DNA from: Anaerolineae bacterium
GTDB lineage: Bacteria > Chloroflexota > Anaerolineae > JAAYZQ01
Assembly (NCBI GenBank): GCA_016929795.1
Contig: JAFGIA010000288.1
Coordinates: 1 to 5,065, forward strand
Direction: 5' to 3'
DNA length: 5,065 nucleotides
The position numbers and the translations under genes are program-made. Below the pieces are notes generated by a model. That model was not told where the DNA came from, ran no database searches, and saw nothing but the letters and a program-made list of their open reading frames with translations. Shown here piece after piece: positions 1 through 5,065 of this stretch. How positions within the stretch are numbered: the stretch's first letter is position 1; the number at the start of each line of letters is the position of its first letter.

Positions 1-103
1 CGGCCATGAAGTGGCCGTCCTGCGGAGCTTCCGCCCGATGAATCGGGCTCAGAACCCCGTTCACGGGGTGCAAGCTTTGTAGCCGGGTCATTCATGCCCC
101 GGC
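1..103. repeat. Cluster of five short GC-rich hairpins with related loops
   Basis: Five inverted repeats stand almost side by side. CGGCCA/TGGCCG pairs 1-6 with 12-17 around loop TGAAG. GCGGA/TCCGC pairs 22-26 with 30-34. GCCCGA/TCGGGC pairs 33-38 with 43-48 around loop TGAA. ACCCCG/CGGGGT pairs 54-59 with 64-69 around loop TTCA. GCCGGG/CCCGGC pairs 82-87 with 98-103, with CA/TG pairing inside it around loop TTCA. Four of the five loops carry TGAA or its reverse complement TTCA while the stem sequences differ. This looks like a dispersed, REP-like intergenic repeat and not a terminator. From memory, similar hairpin strings occur between genes in Chloroflexota; I could not verify that. The first hairpin may extend beyond the window edge. 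Confidence 0.6.
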
Positions 104-180
104 GGTCTGCGGCACGCACGCGCTTTTCCGCTTGGCTTGATGCGTATGGATTGTGATCTGGCACGAGCAGGCAAGGAGCA

Positions 181-212
181 ATCGTAAATCATAGATCGAA
201 AATCGTCAATCG
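181..212. repeat. Degenerate 7-bp tandem repeat upstream of the nuoA promoter
   Basis: Reading from 181 in steps of seven gives ATCGTAA, ATCATAG, ATCGAAA, ATCGTCA and then ATCG of a fifth unit that decays after 212. The first two bases of each unit are always AT, and four of the five begin ATCG. The run is much richer in AT than its surroundings. It resembles the short tandemly repeated repetitive (STRR) heptanucleotides known from cyanobacteria, although that link is only by analogy. It ends about 22 bp upstream of the proposed -35 box, so it could affect promoter curvature or be a neutral repeat. Confidence 0.55.
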
Positions 213-223
213 TTTGGCCTGTG

Positions 224-236
224 AAGTTTGTAACTT
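224..236. promoter_or_regulatory. Possible operator: small palindrome touching the -35 box
   Basis: AAGTT at 224-228 and AACTT at 232-236 are perfect inverted repeats around a 3-bp centre (TGT). The right arm overlaps the first two bases of the proposed -35 element, which is where a repressor or activator could sit. The arms are only five bases and AT-rich, so chance is a serious alternative. I do not recognise it as the site of a known regulator. Confidence 0.2.
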
Positions 237-263
237 GCCATTTCCCGTGACTTGTGGCATAAT
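235..263 (+). promoter_or_regulatory. Sigma70-type promoter for the nuo transcript
   Basis: TTGCCA at 235-240 matches the -35 consensus at four of six positions. CATAAT at 258-263 matches the -10 consensus at five of six. The spacer is exactly 17 bp, the optimum. TG at 255-256 followed by one base gives an extended -10. Transcription would begin near 270, leaving a leader of about 35 nt before the nuoA start codon. The elements are visible in the sequence; their activity is inferred. Confidence 0.55.
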
Positions 264-290
264 AGCCCGCGGTTCCTCGACAATTCGGTA

Positions 291-296
291 AGGAGG
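291..296 (+). promoter_or_regulatory. Strong Shine-Dalgarno site that fixes the nuoA TTG start
   Basis: AGGAGG lies 8 nt before the TTG at 305 and is the best ribosome binding site near the gene. No ATG in frame sits at a suitable distance, and the nearby GTG at 297-299 is out of frame. The near-perfect site may offset the weak TTG start codon. Confidence 0.75.
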
Positions 297-304
297 GTGA
301 GACA

Positions 305-667
305 TTGCTGTCAGACTATAACTTTATCGGCATCTTTGTCGTCGTGGCCATTGCATTTCCCTTCATTGCCCTTGGCTTTGCGTGGTTGCTAAGGCCAAAG
401 AAACCCAACCCGGTGAAAACGGATACGTACGAGTGCGGCTTAAAGACCATCGGCGATACGTGGGTCCGGTTCCGTGCGCAGTACTGGATCTATGCCCTGG
501 TATTTGTCGTGTTCGATATCGAGGCCGTTTTCCTCTTTCCGTGGGCGGTGGCCTACATCAACATCGACGCGTGGGTGCTGGCGCTGATCGAAGTGACGCT
601 CTTTATCGGCATCCTCACCCTCGGCCTGGTGTATGCATGGCGCAAGGGCGCCCTGCGGTGGCAGTAG
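305..667 (+). CDS. nuoA: NADH-quinone oxidoreductase subunit A
   Basis: NuoA is a small membrane subunit of complex I at the junction of the membrane and peripheral arms, near the quinone channel. The 120 residues match the family length. Three membrane helices are apparent at about residues 7-29, 61-83 and 88-112. The loop after the first helix carries the family signature YECG (42-45). The second helix carries FDIE (70-73) followed by FLFPW (76-80), whose acidic residues belong to the E-channel. The start is TTG, chosen because it lies 8 nt after a strong Shine-Dalgarno site and gives a normal N-terminus. nuoA appears to be the first gene after a promoter. Unusually, the next gene is nuoH and not nuoB. 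Confidence 0.96.
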   Translation: MLSDYNFIGIFVVVAIAFPFIALGFAWLLRPKKPNPVKTDTYECGLKTIGDTWVRFRAQYWIYALVFVVFDIEAVFLFPWAVAYINIDAWVLALIEVTLFIGILTLGLVYAWRKGALRWQ

Positions 668-672
668 TCTTT

Positions 673-717
673 TAATTTCTAGTTCCAAATTGAGAGATTA
701 GAAATTAGAGATTAGAA
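673..717. repeat. AT-rich 7-bp tandem repeat and inverted repeat between nuoA and nuoH
   Basis: ATTAGAA, ATTAGAG and ATTAGAA follow one another exactly at 697-717, differing by one base. To their left, TAATTTCTA (673-681) is a perfect 9-bp inverted match to TAGAAATTA (699-707), with 17 nt between. The units therefore occur in both orientations and the transcript could form a weak AU-rich stem. The stretch contrasts sharply with the GC-rich genes on both sides. Its period of seven equals that of the repeat at 181-212, on the other side of nuoA. No T tract follows, so it does not look like a terminator. Confidence 0.6.
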
Positions 718-719
718 GC

Positions 720-738
720 TGTGTCAGGAGGAGACACA
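720..738 (+). promoter_or_regulatory. nuoH ribosome binding site in a hairpin loop
   Basis: TGTGTC (720-725) and GACACA (733-738) can pair as a 6-bp stem. The 7-nt loop is AGGAGGA, which contains the whole Shine-Dalgarno sequence AGGAGG (726-731). The last base of the stem is the A of the nuoH ATG. Such a stem would present the binding site in an open loop while partly holding the start codon. The pairing is exact in sequence; any effect on translation is inference. Confidence 0.4.
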
Positions 739-1937
739 TGGAATGGATTACGAACTTTTGGGTGACGTTCGGCGATTGGGTCGCCGGCGTCCTGTCGGGC
801 TGGGGGCTGCCGCCATGGGGGGTTGACCTCGTCGCAGACATCATCGGGGTGATCATCCTGCTGTTGCTGGGCGTGGCGGCAGTGATTGTGTTCACGCCGA
901 TGGAGCGCAAGGTGATCGCGCGCATGCAGGACCGACCCGGCCCCAACCGCGTGCCACTCTATGGCACGATCACCGCCTTCGCCGACGCGATCAAGATGCT
1001 GACCAAGGAGGATATTATCCCCAGCCGGGCCGACCGGCTGCTGCACATGCTCGGCCCGATCCTGGTGGTCATCCCGGCCCTGCTCGTCTTTGCCGTGCTG
1101 CCCTTCGGCCCGCGGCTGGTGGGGCAGGAGCTAAACGTCGGCATCCTGTACGTCGTGGCGATCGCCGGCATGCACGTGATCGCCATCGTCGTCGCCGGCT
1201 GGGGCTCGAACAACAAGTTCGCGCTGCTGGGGGCCTTCCGGGTGGTGAACCAGCTCCTGGCCTACGAGATTCCGATCGTGCTCTCCATTCTGGCCGTTGT
1301 CCTCCTGACGGGCAGCATGAACCTGATCGAGATCGTCGACAAGCAGGTGGTGCCCTACTTTATCGTCATGCCGGTGGCCGCCCTGGTGTATACTGTCGGC
1401 GGCCTGGCTGAAGCGAACCGCTCGCCGGTGGACCTGATCGAGGCTGACTCGGAGATGGTCGCCGGTTACCTGGTCGAGTATAGCGGCATGAAGTTTGCGA
1501 TGTTCTTTATTGCCGAGTATGTCAACATGTTTGCCGTGGGGATCATCGCCTCGACCCTCTTTCTGGGCGGTTGGAAGTTCTTTGGGCTGGAAGACCTGCT
1601 GCCGGTGCTGAGGCCGGTGATCGTCTTTGCCAAGGCGGCGTTCATCATCTTTTTGATGCTCTGGTTCCGCGCCACCTTCCCACGCCTGCGCTTCGACCAG
1701 CTCATCGGGTTCGCGTGGAAGTTCCTGGTGCCGATCAGCCTGGTGAACCTGCTCGTCGTCGCGATCGTGGTCAAGATCCCGCTCGGCGACCCGGTCACGG
1801 CGCCCTTTGTGCAGGCAGTGATCCTCTTTATCCTGAACATCGTCATGATCGCCATCTCATTCCTGCTCGTTCGCCGCGCGGCGCTCACGTCGTCGCATGC
1901 GCCGGCGCTGAAGCGGATCACCGCCGTGGAAAGGTAA
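738..1937 (+). CDS. nuoH: NADH-quinone oxidoreductase subunit H
   Basis: NuoH (ND1 family) anchors the peripheral arm and forms much of the quinone-binding tunnel and the start of the proton path. Signatures are in order: ERK (56-58), RPGPNRV (66-72), the FADAIK...KED stretch (81-92), GWGSNNKFALLGAFR (154-168) and AYE with E177. Then come the acidic quinone-side loop from EANRSPVDLIEAD (225-237) to VEYSG (246-250), FFIAEY (256-261), and RATFPRLRFDQL (311-322). At 399 residues it is longer than the 325 of E. coli. The extra length is an N-terminal stretch of about 30 residues and a C-terminal hydrophobic helix (about 355-378), probably a ninth membrane segment. The loop reads SPVDL where many relatives have PFDL. 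The ATG sits 6 nt after AGGAGG. nuoJ follows 11 bp downstream. Confidence 0.97.
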   Translation: MEWITNFWVTFGDWVAGVLSGWGLPPWGVDLVADIIGVIILLLLGVAAVIVFTPMERKVIARMQDRPGPNRVPLYGTITAFADAIKMLTKEDIIPSRADRLLHMLGPILVVIPALLVFAVLPFGPRLVGQELNVGILYVVAIAGMHVIAIVVAGWGSNNKFALLGAFRVVNQLLAYEIPIVLSILAVVLLTGSMNLIEIVDKQVVPYFIVMPVAALVYTVGGLAEANRSPVDLIEADSEMVAGYLVEYSGMKFAMFFIAEYVNMFAVGIIASTLFLGGWKFFGLEDLLPVLRPVIVFAKAAFIIFLMLWFRATFPRLRFDQLIGFAWKFLVPISLVNLLVVAIVVKIPLGDPVTAPFVQAVILFILNIVMIAISFLLVRRAALTSSHAPALKRITAVER

Positions 1938-1948
1938 GAGGAGGCTCT

Positions 1949-2452
1949 ATGGAGATCACAGTCCAGCACGTCATTTTTATCATCCTCAGCCTCGTGGCCC
2001 TGGTGGGCGCGCTCGGGGTCGTGTTCACGCGCAACCTCTTTCGTGCGGCCCTGGCCCTGGTCCTGTCGTTCGTCGGCGTGGCCGGCTTTTATATCCTGCT
2101 CGAGGCCGAGCTACTGGCCATGATCCAGATCCTCGTCTATGTCGGCGCGATCTCGATCCTGATCATCTTTGCCATCATGCTCACGCGCAACCTGATGGAT
2201 CCAGAGTACCGGGCGCAGAATGAGCAGTGGATCGGCGGTCTCGTCGCCGCCGCGGCCCTGTTGGGCATCCTGGTCTTTATCCTGCTGCAGGTGACGTGGC
2301 CGGTCCAGGTGACTGACATGCCCCCGGGAGCGATCGAGGCCCTGGGCCAGGCCCTGGTAAACCCGAATTTCTACCTGCTGCCTTTCGAGGTAGCTTCGGT
2401 GCTGCTATTGGTGGCGCTCGTCGGCGCCGTCATTATTGCACGCGAGTATTAA
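1949..2452 (+). CDS. nuoJ: NADH-quinone oxidoreductase subunit J
   Basis: NuoJ (ND6 family) is a membrane subunit next to NuoA, H and K. Its third helix, with a pi-bulge in known structures, couples quinone reduction to proton movement. The 167 residues suit the family. Five hydrophobic segments are apparent, at about 6-25, 31-50, 55-78, 95-114 and 141-163. The third carries the family core AELLAMIQILVYVGAISI (53-70), with E54 and YVGAI (64-68). The last carries FEVASVLLLVALVGA (146-160). The ATG at 1949 follows AGGAGG (1939-1944) by 4 nt. The frame is open further upstream inside nuoH, but only this start gives the normal NuoJ N-terminus. nuoK follows after 17 bp. Confidence 0.96.
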   Translation: MEITVQHVIFIILSLVALVGALGVVFTRNLFRAALALVLSFVGVAGFYILLEAELLAMIQILVYVGAISILIIFAIMLTRNLMDPEYRAQNEQWIGGLVAAAALLGILVFILLQVTWPVQVTDMPPGAIEALGQALVNPNFYLLPFEVASVLLLVALVGAVIIAREY

Positions 2453-2469
2453 GCGAGGGAGGAACGCCT

Positions 2470-2787
2470 ATGGATGTCCCATTGTCGTGGTATCTGATCG
2501 TCGCCGCCGCCCTGTTCTGCATCGGCCTCTACGGTGCCCTCGCCCGGCGCAACGCGATCGCCGTGCTGATGGCCGTGGAGCTGATGCTCAACGCGGTCAA
2601 TATCAACCTGATCGCCTTCTGGCGGCAGATCGAGGTCGCGCGCCTGGGCCTGTCGGGCCAGATGTTTGCGATCGTCGTCATTACCGTGGCGGCCGCCGAG
2701 GCCGCCGTCGGCCTGGCCCTCGCCATTTCTGTCTTTCGGGTGCGCAAATCCGTGGCGGTGGAAGACATCGACACCTTGAAACTGTAG
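2470..2787 (+). CDS. nuoK: NADH-quinone oxidoreductase subunit K
   Basis: NuoK (ND4L family) is a three-helix membrane subunit homologous to part of the MrpC antiporter protein. It carries buried glutamates of the E-channel. The 105 residues are slightly over the typical 100. The helices lie near 5-23, 28-50 and 63-88. The two functional glutamates are present: E37 in VLMAVELMLNAVNINL (32-47) and E77 in the third helix, after GQMFAIVVITVAAAE (63-77). They correspond to E36 and E72 of E. coli. The conserved GLYGAL (19-24) precedes the second helix. The ATG follows GGAGG (2458-2462) by 7 nt. The gene lies between nuoJ and nuoL, as in most nuo operons. Confidence 0.97.
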   Translation: MDVPLSWYLIVAAALFCIGLYGALARRNAIAVLMAVELMLNAVNINLIAFWRQIEVARLGLSGQMFAIVVITVAAAEAAVGLALAISVFRVRKSVAVEDIDTLKL

Positions 2788-2802
2788 AGGAGCGAGGATT
2801 CC

Positions 2803-4953
2803 ATGGAAGAAACCTTTTTTAACCTCACCTGGCTCATCCCGCTCTTTCCGCTGCTGGCGTTCGCGATCATTGTGCTGTGGACAAACAAGCATCGGCTCCT
2901 CAGCACCTGGATCGCGTGGATCGGCATCGGGCTGTCGTGGATCCTGGGTTGGGGCGTCTTGTTCAGTACCTTTGCCCAGACGCGCGAGCTGACGCCGCCG
3001 CGCGGCGGCCTCCAGCTTCCGCTTTATAGCATCCCTACCGGGTCGACAGAGCTGCAGCTCGGCTTCCAGGTGGACACGCTCACCGGCGTGATGCTGTTCA
3101 TGGTGCCCTTTGTGTGCTTGATGATCTTTATCTACTCCAAGGGGTACATGAACTTTGGCACGCCCGAGGTGGACCCACGCTACTCGCGCTTTTTCGCCTA
3201 CATCTCCCTCTTTGCGTGCGGCATGTTGGGCCTGGTGGTGGCCGACAACTTTGTGGTGCTGCTCGTCTTCTGGGAGATCATGGGCCTCTGCTCCTACCTG
3301 TTGATCGGCTTCTGGTTCGACAAGCGGTACGCCGACCCGAAGCGGATCACGCCCAAAGAGGCGGGGCTAAAGGCGTTCCTGACGACGCGCATCGGCGACA
3401 CGCTGATGCTGGCCGGCATCCTGCTCCTCTACTCGCAGGTGGGCACCCTCACCTTCCGCGAGGTGTTTAGCGAGGAGACACTCCACACGCTCGCGACCAC
3501 GGCTTCGCCGCTGGGCATGTCCTGGGCGACGCTGATCGCGCTCCTGATCTTTGGCGGCGCGGTGGGCAAGAGCTCACAGTTCCCGCTGCACGTGTGGCTG
3601 CCCGACGCGATGGAAGGCCCCACGCCGGTCAGCGCGCTGATCCACGCCGCCACGATGGTGTCGGCGGGCGTCTACCTCGTGGCTCGCTCCTTCCCGCTCT
3701 TTGTGGCCGTGGCGGGGGGGCCGCAGTTGGCGGTGGTGGCCTTTATCGGGGCGTTCACTGCCATTTTTGCGAGCACGATCGCCGTGGCGCAGAACGACAT
3801 CAAGCGCGTGCTGGCCTACTCGACGATCAGCCAGCTTGGCTACATGATCGCGGCGCTCGGCATCGGCGCCTACGTGGCTGCGGTGTTTCACCTGATCGCC
3901 CACGCCTTTTTCAAAGCGCTGCTGTTCATGGCGTCCGGCTCGGTGATCCACGGGGTGGAGCACGGGCATCACGCCGTGGCCCACCATCATCACGGGGCAC
4001 ACGACGAGCACGAGCCCGAGTTCGACGCGAACGACATGCTGAACATGGGCGGGCTGCTGCGGCGCATGCCGGCGACGGGCTGGAGCTTTATCATCGGCGC
4101 CCTGGCGCTGACGGGCATCTTTCCGTGGGCCGGTTTCTGGAGCAAGGACGAGATCCTGGCGGACGCGTGGCACTCATTCATGCACGGCGGGCACTTTGGC
4201 GTCAGCTCGGGCTGGGCCTTCTTCGTATGGATCTTGCTGACCATCGCCGCCTTCCTGACGGCGTTCTATACCGGCCGGCAGATCTTTCTCACCTTTGGCG
4301 GCAAACCGCGCACCGCGGCCGCGGCGCACGCGCCGGAGAGCGTGCCGAGCATGACGGCGCCGCTGGTCATCCTGGCGGGCTTTGCCACCTTCCTGGGACT
4401 GGCGGGCACGCCATGGGCCAACCAGTTCTACCACCTGATCGGCGAGTGGGCCGACGTGGTGGGGCACGAGATCGCGCACGGCGAGTTCAACCTGACGATC
4501 GCGCTGGTGTCGAGTGGCGTGGCGATTGCCGGCTGGGCGCTGGCGTACCTGATCTATGGCTTCCGGCCGCTGACGGCGCCGGTCGACCCACTGCGCCGTG
4601 CGCTGGGGCCGGTCTATACGTGGCTGGAGAACAAGTGGTATTTCGACGAGCTGTACAACGCCGTCATCATCCAGCCGCTCATCCGCCTGGCACAGGTGTG
4701 CTTTGGCTTTGACCGGGGCATCATCGACGGGATCGTGAATGCCGTGGGCGCGTTTGGGCGCTGGATCGCAAGCTGGCTAAAGCGGGCGATCGATAACCCG
4801 ATCGTCGACGGCGCAGTGAACGGCGTAGGACGGGCCACGGACTGGTTCGGCGAGTTTATGCGCGCCACGCAGACGGGCAACGTGCAGAACTATTTGCTCG
4901 TGGCCGCAGTCACGGTCGTGCTCTTGCTGGCGCTCTTCCTGGTCCGCGGTTAG
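2803..4953 (+). CDS. nuoL: NADH-quinone oxidoreductase subunit L, with His-rich insertion
   Basis: NuoL (ND5/MrpA-like) is the distal proton-pumping subunit, with a long lateral helix that braces the membrane arm. Key residues are present: E158 in FWEIMG (156-161), K256 in GGAVGKSSQFPLHVWLPDAM (251-270), H281 in LIHAATMV (279-286), H367 and K371 in HAFFKALLF (367-375), and K448 in FWSKDEIL (445-452). These should correspond to E144, K229, H254, H338, K342 and K399 of E. coli. The protein has 716 residues against 613 in E. coli. Two features add length. One is a His-rich insertion after helix 11 (383-407, ten His in 383-403). The other is a C-terminal arm (about 600-690) with a duplicated DGxVNxVG motif. 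QTG...QNY (690-697) and a final hydrophobic helix (698-714) close the protein. The ATG follows GAGG (2794-2797) by 5 nt. Confidence 0.97.
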   Translation: MEETFFNLTWLIPLFPLLAFAIIVLWTNKHRLLSTWIAWIGIGLSWILGWGVLFSTFAQTRELTPPRGGLQLPLYSIPTGSTELQLGFQVDTLTGVMLFMVPFVCLMIFIYSKGYMNFGTPEVDPRYSRFFAYISLFACGMLGLVVADNFVVLLVFWEIMGLCSYLLIGFWFDKRYADPKRITPKEAGLKAFLTTRIGDTLMLAGILLLYSQVGTLTFREVFSEETLHTLATTASPLGMSWATLIALLIFGGAVGKSSQFPLHVWLPDAMEGPTPVSALIHAATMVSAGVYLVARSFPLFVAVAGGPQLAVVAFIGAFTAIFASTIAVAQNDIKRVLAYSTISQLGYMIAALGIGAYVAAVFHLIAHAFFKALLFMASGSVIHGVEHGHHAVAHHHHGAHDEHEPEFDANDMLNMGGLLRRMPATGWSFIIGALALTGIFPWAGFWSKDEILADAWHSFMHGGHFGVSSGWAFFVWILLTIAAFLTAFYTGRQIFLTFGGKPRTAAAAHAPESVPSMTAPLVILAGFATFLGLAGTPWANQFYHLIGEWADVVGHEIAHGEFNLTIALVSSGVAIAGWALAYLIYGFRPLTAPVDPLRRALGPVYTWLENKWYFDELYNAVIIQPLIRLAQVCFGFDRGIIDGIVNAVGAFGRWIASWLKRAIDNPIVDGAVNGVGRATDWFGEFMRATQTGNVQNYLLVAAVTVVLLLALFLVRG

Positions 4954-5007
4954 CGGACGTCGAGGCTGATAGAAAAACGAGGCACTTTTTCACCGAGGAG
5001 GAAATAG
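4954..5007 (+). other. nuoL-nuoM gap with an A/T-stem inverted repeat and nuoM ribosome site
   Basis: The gap is 54 bp, longer than the 11-17 bp between the preceding genes. It holds GAAAAA (4972-4977) and TTTTTC (4986-4991), a perfect 6-bp inverted repeat around an 8-nt loop. AGGAGG at 4996-5001 follows at once, 6 nt before the nuoM ATG. The stem is weak, and its T tract forms part of the stem instead of following a GC stem, so it is not a normal terminator. Read-through into nuoM is expected. Confidence 0.35.
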
Positions 5008-5065
5008 ATGGAATATCTGCTCACAATCATCACCTTTGTGCCGCTCCTGGGCGTCGTGCTGATCA
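5008..5065 (+). CDS. nuoM: NADH-quinone oxidoreductase subunit M, 5' end only
   Basis: NuoM (ND4 family) is the antiporter-like proton-pumping subunit next to NuoL. Only the first 19 codons are in the window, reading MEYLLTIITFVPLLGVVLI, and the gene runs off the end. A short hydrophobic helix with a central FVPLLG is typical of NuoM N-termini (FLPLLG in many). The ATG follows AGGAGG (4996-5001) by 6 nt. The identity rests on this start, on the hydrophobic helix, and above all on the position directly after nuoL, where nuoM almost always lies. NuoN or another antiporter-like subunit is possible but less likely. Confidence 0.88.
   Translation, partial: MEYLLTIITFVPLLGVVLI

Larger units (their letters stand above)
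1..304. other. Gene-free region upstream of nuoA
   Basis: No convincing coding sequence is visible in this stretch. From left to right it holds a cluster of hairpins (1-103), about 75 bp with no clear signal (104-180), a 7-bp degenerate tandem repeat (181-212), a small inverted repeat (224-236), a sigma70-like promoter (235-263) and the nuoA ribosome binding site (291-296). None of the hairpins is followed by a T tract, so none reads as a standard intrinsic terminator. The presence of a promoter just before nuoA suggests that nuoA is the first gene of its transcript. Confidence 0.75.

Noticed and set aside
2..82. Open frame at the left edge that could be the last 26 codons of an upstream gene
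   Set aside because: It coincides exactly with the hairpin cluster, whose palindromes explain the sequence, and the peptide is not recognisable. It cannot be fully excluded because the window starts here.
82..131. Intrinsic terminator for an upstream gene
   Set aside because: The GC stem at 82-103 is good, but only a T4 run follows, about 20 bp later, so the terminator pattern is not met.
152..167. CRP- or FNR-like site starting with TGTGA
   Set aside because: The right half-site reads ACGAG instead of a TCACA-like or ATCAA-like sequence, so there is no symmetry to support it.
275..296. CCTC (275-278) pairing with GAGG (293-296) to hide the nuoA ribosome site
   Set aside because: Four base pairs across a 14-nt loop is too weak, and pairing does not extend beyond one wobble pair.
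690..717. Internal promoter before nuoH (TTGAGA with TTAGAA)
   Set aside because: The -10 candidate matches the consensus at only two positions, and both elements are part of the tandem repeat.
3714..3720. Run of seven G in nuoL as a programmed slippage or phase-variation site
   Set aside because: It simply encodes Ala-Gly-Gly in a GC-rich gene, the frame continues normally to the natural end, and no alternative product is evident.
3574..4173. A 199-codon open frame on the minus strand inside nuoL
   Set aside because: It lies wholly opposite a well-supported gene in GC-rich DNA, where shadow frames are common. Its predicted protein is rich in Arg, His and Asp with no recognisable domain.
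3594..4712. A 372-codon + strand frame overlapping nuoL
   Set aside because: It is a shadow of the nuoL frame, with an Arg/Gly/Ala-rich low-complexity product and no independent ribosome binding site. NuoL motifs account for the DNA.

Overview
The window is a run of genes for the membrane arm of respiratory complex I (NADH:quinone oxidoreductase, NDH-1), all on the + strand: nuoA, nuoH, nuoJ, nuoK, nuoL and the first 19 codons of nuoM. Every complete gene carries its family's signature motifs and has a clear Shine-Dalgarno sequence. The coding DNA is GC-rich. I see no RNA genes, CRISPR arrays, insertion sequences or minus-strand genes.

Layout. Bases 1-304 hold no recognisable gene. They contain a cluster of short GC-rich hairpins (1-103), a stretch with no clear signal (104-180), a degenerate 7-bp tandem repeat (181-212), a good sigma70-type promoter (235-263) and a strong Shine-Dalgarno site ahead of a TTG start. 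nuoA (305-667) is followed by a 70-bp AT-rich gap with a second 7-bp tandem repeat. Then come nuoH (738-1937), nuoJ (1949-2452), nuoK (2470-2787) and nuoL (2803-4953), separated by only 11-17 bp, then a 54-bp gap and nuoM (from 5008, cut by the window end).

How the genes work together. NuoA, H, J and K form the part of the membrane arm next to the peripheral arm. It includes the quinone-site subunit NuoH and the E-channel through NuoH, A, J and K. NuoL and NuoM are antiporter-like proton-pumping subunits further out. The tight spacing suggests one transcript starting near base 270. nuoB, nuoC, nuoD and nuoI, which usually lie between nuoA and nuoJ, are absent here. The peripheral-arm subunits must be encoded elsewhere, or the complex must borrow them from another nuo set.

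Organism. The gene content and GC-rich codon use indicate a free-living bacterium. The separated nuo genes, the intergenic hairpin cluster and the heptanucleotide repeats remind me most of Chloroflexota (Anaerolineae, Caldilineae or Chloroflexia relatives). This is recollection and inference, with moderate to low confidence; no marker gene in the window settles it.

The core genes are conventional. The less ordinary features are the split gene order, a histidine-rich insertion in NuoL, a tandem duplication in the NuoL C-terminal arm, and the repeats flanking nuoA.
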